NCBI GenBank assembly: GCA_050304135.1
Contig: JBNLDC010000025.1
Span: 124,001-188,000 of the forward strand
DNA length: 64,000 nucleotides
From: JAFGNB01 sp050304135
Lineage (GTDB): Bacteria; Fibrobacterota; Chitinivibrionia; Chitinivibrionales; Chitinispirillaceae
Reading direction: 5' to 3'
In this document: in pieces, positions 51,501 to 59,239 of the stretch
Position numbering within the stretch: position 1 is the stretch's first letter
How the letters are laid out: each line of letters opens with the position of its first letter
The notes under the pieces: model-generated
Told to the model about the DNA's origin: nothing
The model's input: only the letters and a program-made list of their open reading frames with translations
Databases searched by the model: none
Position numbers and translations under genes: made by a program

Positions 51501-51938
51501 CGGGTATGTGATTTTGAAGGGCTCGATCGCCTGCCGCTCAGTGAGCGCCGGCTGAAACGGTCTCCGATACGGGATATCGCGACCATGATTCATTCGTTCT
51601 ATGCGGTGGCGCATCATGCACTTTTTCATAATGTTCATATCCATGAAAAAGACCGTCAGCAACTGCTTCCGGAAGATCAGCTCTGGGCAGCCGATATGGC
51701 CGAAGCATTTGTTACCGCGTATCTCGATTCCATGAAGGGAACCGGGCTTGTTACCGCTACTGCTGCTGAAACCGGGGCGCTGCTCCGTCTGTATCTGATC
51801 GAGCGGGCACTGATTGAACTTGAGCAGGCGATTGACGGTAACTTTGAAGAGACGAACATTCCGGTACGGAGTCTGTTTCATTATATGGGGTCAATCGGCT
51901 TTCTCTCCCCGGAATCAACTCCGGAAGAACAGGAATAG
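48600..51938 (+). CDS. treS: Trehalose synthase fused to maltokinase (TreS-Pep2)
   Basis: This 1112-residue fusion has an N-terminal GH13 isomerase domain (residues 1-555): AVIYQLHVKSFFDGNNDGVG, ITAVWLLPFYPSPLRDDGYD, a nucleophile Asp in GVDGMRLDAVPYLYE, the Glu in LLAEANQWPEDAV and FLRNHDELTLEMV. It interconverts maltose and trehalose. The C-terminal 500 residues are a maltokinase: TCITLGDRWFVKMFRRIDEG, VRMRIHGDYHLGQIMVMDEQ and VCDFEGLDRLPLSERRLK, with the catalytic D in HGDYH and Mg site D in CDFEG. It would make maltose 1-phosphate for GlgE-type alpha-glucan synthesis. Confidence 0.96.
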   Translation: MKDHEIRRGDPLWYKDAVIYQLHVKSFFDGNNDGVGDFVGLTRKMRYLESLGITAVWLLPFYPSPLRDDGYDIADYFGINPAYGTMDDFRTFLDEAHKRGIRVITELVLNHTSDQHEWFRKSREAKPGSYWRNFYVWSDTNRRYTDARIIFKDFETSNWTWDTQANAYFWHRFYSHQPDLNFENKHVHKALFKVIDFWLAMGVDGMRLDAVPYLYEKEGTNCENLPRTFDFLRSLRAHVEEGFTDRMLLAEANQWPEDAVAYFGNGDMCHMAFHFPLMPRMFMALQMEDRFPIMDILDQTPAIPEQSQWAIFLRNHDELTLEMVSEEERDFMYRSYARDLSARINLGIRRRLAPLVQNSRRRLELLNILLLSLPGTPVIYYGDEIGMGDNHFLGDRNGVRTPMQWSPDRNAGYSDVNPQRIFLPVIIDPEYHYHAVNVETEEQNLSSLLWWMRRAIAMRRHFRAFSRGELEFVKSTSAAVLSFFRSVEGETILVVVNLSRFSQAVTLDLRRFAGCTPVDVFSGNSFPRISTAPYQMTLGFHDYFWLELQQDRYADPRTESYMLPDFVPVKNVADLFDGASGKKMAAEILPDYLEQRTTAGCRNKAIRQTNVVDRLVVKRDRFSAVILIVKVLYADAGKDIIALPLTIEPEDAASVVVGEDKGLVLGLVDGGKAGVVYDCSHHPVFSQLFFELIRNRKTVKGLHGSFVGESEPKKSSDGVLTSAMLRVVKVGKRNTCITLGDRWFVKMFRRIDEGIHPEIELHRKVAKSPIPVCARYIGALKYRGEDAVNYALGFCTAYFNHSRTLWYSATEAVSNHLEVTLANRHGKYDVVIPGSEESLQSAEPGGSAEDGIFRQRIRHVGTLTADMHKLLASDKLSDFSVEPFSALYQRSLYQSMRGLTHRVFSRIEASMEKMSPGHAMEMQSLLSRKKELLDMYMAILQEKLNAVRMRIHGDYHLGQIMVMDEQYRVCDFEGLDRLPLSERRLKRSPIRDIATMIHSFYAVAHHALFHNVHIHEKDRQQLLPEDQLWAADMAEAFVTAYLDSMKGTGLVTATAAETGALLRLYLIERALIELEQAIDGNFEETNIPVRSLFHYMGSIGFLSPESTPEEQE

Positions 51939-52372
51939 TTATCGGCAGTCGGTGCGTTGAGCAATTGCTTTGCCGTTGTTTCCGACCACCGACCATAGCT
52001 TCCAGAGCGTGTTAGTCGGTTCCACCGGTGGTCTATCGGTTCTTTGTGCAAGGGAAAACAAGACCGTTCTTCTCAGGAGTTCTCACATCAACGATACCTC
52101 CATCACCGCACAATGGTTACCGCTTGCGGGTACTGATTGGTAGAAAATGATGCATTTCAAAGGGCTGCAGGTCCTTATGGATTGAAGTCTGTTCTGTTTT
52201 CTATAAGTAGTATGAAGCAGAATTCCTTTATTCATAACCCCTTACAATAAATGATACTACTGTTTTCTACGAGAAAACGGAATCTGCCTCCACCACCTTT
52301 TTAAAGTGTCCGTTTCAGGTATATTCTTAAAATAGGAAACGGATACACGAACACCCGCCGAAGGAGGCTGTC
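51939..52372. other. Intergenic region with two inverted repeats
   Basis: The 434-bp gap has no gene. A seven-bp hairpin GTTTTCT-ACG-AGAAAAC lies at 52262-52278. An inverted repeat GTGTCCGTTTC (52306-52316) and GAAACGGATACAC (52336-52348) flanks AGGTATATTCTTAAAATAG, about 25-65 bp before the VIT gene. Either may be an operator or leader structure. Confidence 0.55.
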
Positions 52373-54484
52373 ATGAAAAAACTGGTTTTTGCACTTCTGG
52401 TTCTGTTGCTTGCCGAAGTTCCAGTACATGCCGTTGGAGCGCTCTATGCGCGCCGTGCTCGTACGAACAATACCGGAGTACCCCTTTGGTTGAAAAGTTA
52501 TGATGCTGAGGTGACCATTACCGATCAGATGGCGGTTACCCACGTTGACCACACTTTCAAGAATGAAACCTCAAGTCAACTTGAAGGTGTATTTGTTTTC
52601 CCACTGCCTGAAGGTGCTGTCGTTACCGAACTTGCTCTCTGGATCAACGGGCAACGGGTAGTAGGAGATGTAATGGAACGTGATACTGCACGTGCCATTT
52701 ATGATGAAATCGTCCGAAAGAAAGTCGACCCGGCGCTTCTGGAATATATGGGTGATAATATCTTCAAACTTTCCGTTTTTCCCATAGAGGCGAACGGGAA
52801 ACCGATGAGCGAGCGGCGTATTGAAATTACGTATGCGGAGCTGCTTCCTTACGAGAACGGCAGTGTTGATTACAGCTTTTACATGAAGACGGCGAACATG
52901 TCGGCAAAGCCGGTGGAGCGTGCCTCTATTACAGGTACGATAACCACACAGAGATCGGTTCAGTCCCTCGTTTCGACAACGCACAAATCAGGAACACAGC
53001 TTTCACTGTCGCGCGAAGACGACCGGAATTATTCATTTGTCTACGGTAACGAAAACGCCCACAGTGAAACCGATCTGGTGATTGAATACCGCTTTGCGGA
53101 TGAGGCACTGGCGCTGAACCATCTGGTGTATATTCCCGGCGGAGAAAAAGAGATGTTCTTTGACACTGATGGTGACGACGGGTATTTCCTGCTCTGGGTG
53201 ACCCCGCCGCACGACCCTGCAACCGAAACGGTTCTTGCCAAGAACGTGGCAATTGTGGCCGACGTATCAAGTTCCATGTCGGGAACACGTATTGTCCAGC
53301 TGCGCAAAGCACTCGGGGCCATGGTCGATATGCTATCCGAAAAGGACCAGTTCTCCGTTATCGCCTTCAGCTCAGGTATGGAGAAATTCCAGTCGGACAT
53401 GGTACCGGCAACCGAAGAGAATATTCTTGCGGCCCATGAGTTTATTGATGCGCTTTCAGAAGCGGGGCTTACCAATTATGAAGGGGCCCTTAAGGAGGCG
53501 TTCGCTTCGTCGTGGCGTGATGATGCCGTCAATGTGATTGTATTTTTTACCGACGGCGTACCGACCTGGCCGGTGGGTACCAGTGACACCAGAATACTCA
53601 AGCTTATTGATTCACTCAATACGGATGAAATCGCACTCTATCCGTTCGGTGTGGGCGAGGAGCCCAATGCGGTGATACTGAAACGTATGGCAGCCGAGAA
53701 CAGCGGCAAGTATTACGCGATTGCCGGCGACGGTGCCATCGAGTCCACACTGTCGGGGTTCATGCACAAGATCTCCTATCCATTGTTAAAGAATATCACC
53801 ATGGAGTATGAAGCCATCAGTCCGTATGATGTCTATCCGCGCATGCTGCCGAATCTGTTCGCCGGAACGCAGCTTTCGGTACTTGGAAGATTCCGCAAAC
53901 AGACAACCTCCGAGGTGACTTTTACCGGAGATAAAGCTGATGAGACCGTTACCCTTACCGAGGAACTGAAATTCGATGCGTCGCAGGAAAACCAGCCGTT
54001 TGTTCCTCGTATGTGGGCATCATCGAAGATCGACTACCTGCTGGGAGAAATCGCGGTGGCCGGTGAACAAAAGGAACTTGTTGACAATGTTAAACGGTTG
54101 GGAAAGAAGTACAGTATCATCACCCCCTATACCTCAATGCTGGTAATCGAACCGAATACGGCGACGCGAAACCCCGTAGAGGATAAAACGCTGGCACAAC
54201 CGACAGCGTACTCATTTACCGCTATGATGGAAGCTGGTGCCGGCTCGATGATCCTGCGCTATGCGATTCCGGGAGCCACACCACAGAAAGTTCGCATCAG
54301 AATATTCGATGCCCGCGGGAAACTGGTCCGGCAGCTGATTAACGATGTGGTGAGGGGTGGAAATTACCTCACTCGTTGGGACCTGCGCTCCTCGAGTGGC
54401 ACGCGCCTGCCGTCAGGGTTCTATTTCGCGATGCTGGAAGCAGGTTCGCATCGTCAACTGGTGAAGATTCAATTGGTACGGTAA
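52373..54484 (+). CDS. Exported VIT/von Willebrand A protein with FlgD-like C-terminal domain
   Basis: This 703-residue protein starts behind aaggagg and has a signal peptide. Residues about 25-180 are a VIT domain (VDHTFKNETSSQLEGVFVFP, LPEGAVVTELALWINGQRV), then a VWA domain with the MIDAS motif VADVSSSMSGTRIVQL (DxSxS), FSVIAFSSGME and IVFFTDGVP. The tail after residue 600 is a FlgD/Por-like sandwich (RIRIFDARGKLVRQL, LPSGFYFAMLEAG). VIT/VWA proteins are found on bacterial surfaces and resemble inter-alpha-trypsin inhibitor heavy chains. The ligand is unknown. Confidence 0.93.
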   Translation: MKKLVFALLVLLLAEVPVHAVGALYARRARTNNTGVPLWLKSYDAEVTITDQMAVTHVDHTFKNETSSQLEGVFVFPLPEGAVVTELALWINGQRVVGDVMERDTARAIYDEIVRKKVDPALLEYMGDNIFKLSVFPIEANGKPMSERRIEITYAELLPYENGSVDYSFYMKTANMSAKPVERASITGTITTQRSVQSLVSTTHKSGTQLSLSREDDRNYSFVYGNENAHSETDLVIEYRFADEALALNHLVYIPGGEKEMFFDTDGDDGYFLLWVTPPHDPATETVLAKNVAIVADVSSSMSGTRIVQLRKALGAMVDMLSEKDQFSVIAFSSGMEKFQSDMVPATEENILAAHEFIDALSEAGLTNYEGALKEAFASSWRDDAVNVIVFFTDGVPTWPVGTSDTRILKLIDSLNTDEIALYPFGVGEEPNAVILKRMAAENSGKYYAIAGDGAIESTLSGFMHKISYPLLKNITMEYEAISPYDVYPRMLPNLFAGTQLSVLGRFRKQTTSEVTFTGDKADETVTLTEELKFDASQENQPFVPRMWASSKIDYLLGEIAVAGEQKELVDNVKRLGKKYSIITPYTSMLVIEPNTATRNPVEDKTLAQPTAYSFTAMMEAGAGSMILRYAIPGATPQKVRIRIFDARGKLVRQLINDVVRGGNYLTRWDLRSSSGTRLPSGFYFAMLEAGSHRQLVKIQLVR

Positions 54485-54547
54485 GGGTAGCAGCTGGGAG
54501 CCGTCTGTGGCAATGGTGTTCGTGCCGCAGGCGCAGTGAGAGGGGAG

Positions 54548-54586
54548 ACGGTCGTCCGGGAGGGCACGGACGACCGTTTTATTTTT
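54548..54586. terminator. Intrinsic terminator after the VIT/VWA gene
   Basis: An 11-bp perfect stem, ACGGTCGTCCG (54548-54558) with CGGACGACCGT (54567-54577), is followed by TTTTATTTTT. It lies between convergent genes, 64 bp after the VIT/VWA stop, and its perfect symmetry may let it serve the opposite gene less efficiently. Confidence 0.93.
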
Positions 54587-54659
54587 AATGGTGGTCATAC
54601 ATCGGTACGACAGGGTAGTAGTGAATAGTGTGGTATGGCGGAAAGGTATAACGGTCTAT

Positions 54660-55979
54660 TCAAACATACACCTTCTCAAGGGTACTTCCCGGATAATAAT
54701 GCTGCAGAATCTCCCGATACCCGATCCCCCTGCACGCCATCACTGCCGCCCCGATCTGACACAAACCCACTCCGTGCCCCCATCCGGCACCGGTCAGAAC
54801 AAACACATCAGGACGTTCGGCGGGGCCTTCCGTGTCGACAATAAACGCTGAACTGTAAAGATGCGTCGCTGAAAGTGCCCTGCGGATTTCGAGTTCCTTA
54901 CCGATGACGATGCTCGTTTTATCACAAACGAGTCGGAGTCGTTTTATCCTGCCTGAAAGCCCCCGTTCAACCGGTTCGAGTGCAAGGGGACGACCGATAT
55001 CGAGCGAGAGCTTTGATTGCAGGTAGCCGGCGATTTCATCGGGAGTCAACCTAACCTTCCAACGGTAGAAATCTCCGGTTGACTGGTCATAGTTGTTGAG
55101 TACGCGGGAGAGAATTGATGCATCATTGCAGTTGCACCAGGCCTCCGGTGCTGATGTAATGAACCGGCGTGCCGCTGGTTCATCGGAAAGTGGTGGAGAG
55201 GGTAACTGTTCCGAGTGGGTGTCGGCAAGAGGAATAAGATAGGGATATTCCGTATCGCTCCAAGCGAGTCTGAAGTCTTCGGTAACACCTCCGCAGCATT
55301 TGCTGAACCGGGCATCACAGGCGAAACCGTTGTACATGAGCACCTGTCCGCGGGTTGCAGCTACCGACCGGGCGACCTCACCGGTGGTGATCATATCGGT
55401 ACCCTGATAGCGCTGGCAATGGTCATCGGCGCAGACGTCAAATTTGGCATGCGACTGGCGATCGTACCATTGAATGATTTTTCCGGGAGAAATACGTCCG
55501 GGAGCAGGTATGGCCGGTTGATCACGTGATGCAAGCTGGGCGAGCAGCCAGCTGCGTGAAATGATACTGTGTGCCTTGAGAAATTCTTCGGGCGAGGTGG
55601 CACTCATTTCCGAACAGCTTACGGAAAGTATGTACTCTTCGAGCGGAAGAATATTTATAACGGTAAGGGTGTTTCCGGGAGATGCCAGCAATCGCACGTT
55701 GCCGCGAAAGGTGTGTTTCTTTTCCTGCTGCCAGTGAAAAGCAATACCAATGGTAATGGTAATTCTGAACCGTGAGTCAGGCGATTCGCCGGTCAGAAAG
55801 AAGGAGTGCTCACCGGAAGGGGTGCTATTAATGCGTACTGCAGCATTTTCTGCGGTGCATGTGTAGCTCCCCGGGGGATACGTTGTTCCCCTGGCATCGG
55901 TAAACGGAGAAAGCAGTTCAAGGTCAACGGTCGTCGCGTTTTCTACCAGACCAACGGCAATGGATGGTTCTCCGGTCAT
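54660..55979 (-). CDS. SpoIID/LytB-domain protein without signal peptide
   Basis: This 439-residue protein has the SpoIID/LytB fold: VINILPLEEYILSVSCSEM, SPEEFLKAHSIISRSWLLAQ and the C-terminal TGAGWGHGVGLCQIGAAVMA. SpoIID enzymes are peptidoglycan lytic transglycosylases, but those are exported, while no signal peptide is seen here, so the role may be different or export depends on another start. The start overlaps the end of the DUF4922 gene by four bases (ATGA). Residues YQGTDMITTGEVARSVAATR precede the mostly Cys-rich middle (SKCCGGVTEDF). Confidence 0.88.
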   Translation of the reverse strand: MTGEPSIAVGLVENATTVDLELLSPFTDARGTTYPPGSYTCTAENAAVRINSTPSGEHSFFLTGESPDSRFRITITIGIAFHWQQEKKHTFRGNVRLLASPGNTLTVINILPLEEYILSVSCSEMSATSPEEFLKAHSIISRSWLLAQLASRDQPAIPAPGRISPGKIIQWYDRQSHAKFDVCADDHCQRYQGTDMITTGEVARSVAATRGQVLMYNGFACDARFSKCCGGVTEDFRLAWSDTEYPYLIPLADTHSEQLPSPPLSDEPAARRFITSAPEAWCNCNDASILSRVLNNYDQSTGDFYRWKVRLTPDEIAGYLQSKLSLDIGRPLALEPVERGLSGRIKRLRLVCDKTSIVIGKELEIRRALSATHLYSSAFIVDTEGPAERPDVFVLTGAGWGHGVGLCQIGAAVMACRGIGYREILQHYYPGSTLEKVYV

Positions 55980-56929
55980 GTTGTCATCTCTGCAAGATGT
56001 GAGAAAGAGTGGGCGTCAAGGGTTACTTCCCGATACATGGCTGCTACCGCCTCGGCGTCAACGCGATCAAAATGGTCCAGGTCGGCAACGACGATCACTC
56101 CAGCCATCTCGATTGCTGCGGGACTTATCGATAGACGTTGTGAGGGTTCGGCGAAATAGCAGGCACTGCGGTGCTTTGCGCGGGGGAAAACTGCAACTGA
56201 AAAACGATCATTGCAGAAGCGGATGATAAGGTTGAGCATGGGTTCATCATCACGGTTGCTGATGCTCTGAAGATTTGAAAGAACTGATGTGAGAAACACT
56301 ATTGTGCTATCCGCAGTTGCAAAGTTACCTGAGAGGAGGTGGCGGCCGCCCAGGGTAAGCGGGACGATGGTATCGGTACTACCCTTGTCAGGAAGCTGCG
56401 TGAAAAGCGGCACGCCCTCAGCACTGCAGGCCTGAAAATGCTGGTGGTCAGGAGCCGAAGCTCCGCAACGGGGGCCGTTGTAGAGCACGAATAGGTCGGG
56501 GCCCAACTCCTTTGCGATGGCACAGAGTGCATGCAACCGAGTCCCGATCAGCTGCGGTTCATGATGGCAGAAAGCGATGGTGAGGTGGTTTTTTAGAACC
56601 GGATAGGGGTTCGGAAGAACAATATAATCACCAAATGCTACTCCCCGCTCCTCGGGAGGAAGTGATACCGGACAGAGAAAACAGGGACGATCGGCTACTG
56701 ATCTTGCATCAACTTTTGCATTTGTTGAAATGGAGCGACCGGGATTCGCCTGAACGATTACCGATATTCCATCAATCGTCAGTTGCCTGCTGATAATTTC
56801 GGAGAGTGCTTCTTCTCCTTTACCGAATAGCTCCCAGGAGGAACGCTGCTGTGTGAGAAGCTGCTGAACCTGTTGCCGAAGCGGCATGGTCGGTGGTGAT
56901 GGCAGAACAAATGGCGACCAGGCATTCAT
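55976..56929 (-). CDS. DUF4922-like (HIT/GalT-superfamily) protein
   Basis: This 317-residue protein resembles the DUF4922 family, related to HIT-type nucleotidyltransferases/phosphorylases. RPCFLCPVSLPPEERGVAFG has a CxxC, and LPNPYPVLKNHLTIAFCHHE precedes LYNGPRCGASAPDHQHFQAC, which carries the H-x-H active-site-like motif. The likely chemistry involves a nucleotide sugar, but this is inference. It overlaps the genes on both sides by four bases, so the three are made together. Confidence 0.82.
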   Translation of the reverse strand: MNAWSPFVLPSPPTMPLRQQVQQLLTQQRSSWELFGKGEEALSEIISRQLTIDGISVIVQANPGRSISTNAKVDARSVADRPCFLCPVSLPPEERGVAFGDYIVLPNPYPVLKNHLTIAFCHHEPQLIGTRLHALCAIAKELGPDLFVLYNGPRCGASAPDHQHFQACSAEGVPLFTQLPDKGSTDTIVPLTLGGRHLLSGNFATADSTIVFLTSVLSNLQSISNRDDEPMLNLIIRFCNDRFSVAVFPRAKHRSACYFAEPSQRLSISPAAIEMAGVIVVADLDHFDRVDAEAVAAMYREVTLDAHSFSHLAEMTT

Positions 56930-58407
56930 TTGGATGCCTTCCGGTTGGTGCGTGCGGCAATTTCAATGGTCCGCAGACGGTCTTTGTAGTGGTCATAACG
57001 GTTTGCCGTTTCGGGGGGGAGACTGCTGTCGGAATTTTCATCCCACCGCCGGCACCAGTAAAGTGATTCGTAGATGCGTCCGACCGGGTAGGATCGTGAG
57101 AGTCGCAGTACCACCGCGTAATCTTCTCCATAGCTGACATTGGGGAAACCGAAATTCCGGAGTGTGGGCACATGGTAGGCACGGGGCGCACCGAGCCCGG
57201 CAATACGCAGCGCGTTGTTCATGCCGTTGGTGTCGGTCCATTCCCGATGATCTATCAGACCTGGTGGCAGTGGTTTGAGGTCGAAGTTGACGGTGGTATA
57301 GGAACCGATCACCAGCGCATACGGGTGCCGATTGAATTCATCAATGATACGTGCCAGTACTCCGGTTCCATCGTAAATGTCGTCGCTGTCAAGCTGTACC
57401 GCATACCGTCCGCAGTGCGGTGAATGGATCGCCTCGTTCCAGCAGCCCCCGATGAGCAGATCATTGCGTTCGGGAATACAATGAATCAGTCGCTCATCGG
57501 TAGCTGCAATTGACGACAGCACCTCGGTAGTGCCGTCGGTGGAGTGATTGTCGACCACGATAACATTGAACGGAAAGTCGGTCTTTTGTGCAAGGGCACT
57601 GTGAACGGCATCACCGATGGTACGGGTACGGTTCTTGACCGGGATGACAACACTTGCGGTAACCTGGTAAGCACCGTCATCCTCCAGCGGCTTTGCTGCC
57701 GGGGGCTTTATCGCGGCACCGATTCGTTGCAGGTGGGTGGTGGCTATTGTTTCCATTTCAATCTGGTAATCACGGTTTCGGGGGTCAACGTATGCGAAAT
57801 GACTGTTACTGCCGGAATCTTTAACGGCAGGGAGAACACGGTAGAGTGGTTCGGGCATACGGACTATCGGTCCGCATTCTGAGAGGCGCAGTCGCAGATC
57901 GTACCAGGCTCCTGCTTTGAGCTCCTGCTTTAAGCTGGTTATCTTCTGTAGCAGAGTAGTGATATAGTTCCCATTAATGAGAACTGCAGGGCCGAATCGG
58001 AAGGAATCGCGAATACTGCCCTGCTGGTAATCAATATTCTTTCTCAGTACAAGGCTGTCTTCCGGCTGTATCTCCCAGTAATCACCATATATTATTGATG
58101 CACCGGTGTCGTTCATGCAGGTTATCATTCGCTGCAGGCTGCTCTCGTCAAGGAGTGGTGCTTCGGGACCGATCACGAAAAGCAGATAGTCGGCTGCTGT
58201 CTGCCGAAACCGGGTCAGACAATCACTCAGTGCGGCATCAGACCAGAAGCGGTTGACGGTTATCACTGGAAATGATACTGTTGGAGCTAATAGCTGTTCG
58301 GGTAGTGCTGCTGCAACCGGGAGTACTCCGGGAAGATGTTCCAGTGAGTGAATGGTCTGCTCATGTCCCGGATTATTCCAAGCGATTAGCACCCCGACTG
58401 ATTTCAT
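56926..58407 (-). CDS. GT2-family glycosyltransferase
   Basis: In this 493-residue protein, after an N-terminal part of about 240 residues that looks like a second, degenerate GT-A-like region (DYLLFVIGPEAPLLDESSL, IYGDYWEIQPEDS), the typical GT2 domain follows: VTASVVIPVKNRTRTIGDAV, VDNHSTDGTTEVLSSIAA, the DxD motif in VQLDSDDIYDGTGV and FGFPNVSYGEDYAVVLRL. Acceptor and donor are unknown. It is the first gene of the three-gene overlapping set with DUF4922 and SpoIID, so the trio may work on a common glycan. Confidence 0.88.
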   Translation of the reverse strand: MKSVGVLIAWNNPGHEQTIHSLEHLPGVLPVAAALPEQLLAPTVSFPVITVNRFWSDAALSDCLTRFRQTAADYLLFVIGPEAPLLDESSLQRMITCMNDTGASIIYGDYWEIQPEDSLVLRKNIDYQQGSIRDSFRFGPAVLINGNYITTLLQKITSLKQELKAGAWYDLRLRLSECGPIVRMPEPLYRVLPAVKDSGSNSHFAYVDPRNRDYQIEMETIATTHLQRIGAAIKPPAAKPLEDDGAYQVTASVVIPVKNRTRTIGDAVHSALAQKTDFPFNVIVVDNHSTDGTTEVLSSIAATDERLIHCIPERNDLLIGGCWNEAIHSPHCGRYAVQLDSDDIYDGTGVLARIIDEFNRHPYALVIGSYTTVNFDLKPLPPGLIDHREWTDTNGMNNALRIAGLGAPRAYHVPTLRNFGFPNVSYGEDYAVVLRLSRSYPVGRIYESLYWCRRWDENSDSSLPPETANRYDHYKDRLRTIEIAARTNRKASK

Positions 58408-58513
58408 GGCTGCGTCCTTGTTCGGTTGACCTGATGGTGGTATCGTTACAATATGCCATCTGTCGTAGAGTAATGTCGAGTGTTTTTATTCATGTCGTGA
58501 AGAAACGAATCGA

Positions 58514-59206
58514 CTACGGTGTTGACGGATGCTCCGGAAGAACCGGTTCCAGTGGCGTCGCCTTATCCGCCTCTTCACTGAAATGTCGTTTGTAGGCCAG
58601 GTAGCCGCCGCCGGCGAGCCCGACCGTGCCGACACCGATGAGGGAGGAAATCAATGCCGTGCGTCGTGGTTTGTTGATGAGTGTGTAATATTTTTTGCGT
58701 TTTGACGGTTTGTCCGGCCAGGGAAAGGAGATGGTGATTGCATTTTCCATTTCCGATACGACAATATCCTCCTGACGTCTGATCATCGGATGAAAGGCGA
58801 GAGTAACCAATACTACCGAGTACCATTCCGGCGTAAGAGACGGCATTGCCTCGTTTTTATTGAGAATTTCCTGCCGGATGGTCATTGAAGTCACCGGTCC
58901 CTGATTTACCGGTTGGGGTTCATCCTTTAAAATGAACTCCCCCAACTTGGAATTCAGTAATTTGATAATCAGTTCTCCGGTGGTTTTGTTCACTTCATAA
59001 AACAATTTCGGTACGGTGTCGGGAAAGGCGAGGAAACAGGTTATCTCTGAAGTTGTATCTGTGTTTACTTCTGCACATCGTGCATCGGATAGTATTGCAA
59101 GAGCTGAGTCACTCAGGACCCGTGAGGTGTCAAGTTTGTTGGAAGCGGATGTTATTCCTGCAAACAGCAGTGTTACCCAAAGTACGGTGCTATAGTCTCT
59201 GAACAT
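58514..59206 (-). CDS. Exported protein of unknown function with C-terminal membrane segment
   Basis: This 230-residue protein read from ATG 59206 (MFRDYSTVLWVTLLFAGITS) has a signal peptide; a TTG ten codons earlier is possible. The mature part includes VNKTTGELIIKLLNSKLGEF and YSVVLVTLAFHPMIRRQEDI, and ends with a hydrophobic stretch ISSLIGVGTVGLAGGGYLAY plus an acidic/Pro-rich tail. The fold is not recognised. It is the last gene of an overlapping operon with the two large secreted proteins. Confidence 0.75.
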   Translation of the reverse strand: MFRDYSTVLWVTLLFAGITSASNKLDTSRVLSDSALAILSDARCAEVNTDTTSEITCFLAFPDTVPKLFYEVNKTTGELIIKLLNSKLGEFILKDEPQPVNQGPVTSMTIRQEILNKNEAMPSLTPEWYSVVLVTLAFHPMIRRQEDIVVSEMENAITISFPWPDKPSKRKKYYTLINKPRRTALISSLIGVGTVGLAGGGYLAYKRHFSEEADKATPLEPVLPEHPSTP

Positions 59207-59239
59207 ATACGAAAAAACTTTCTGAAAAATACTCAAGGT

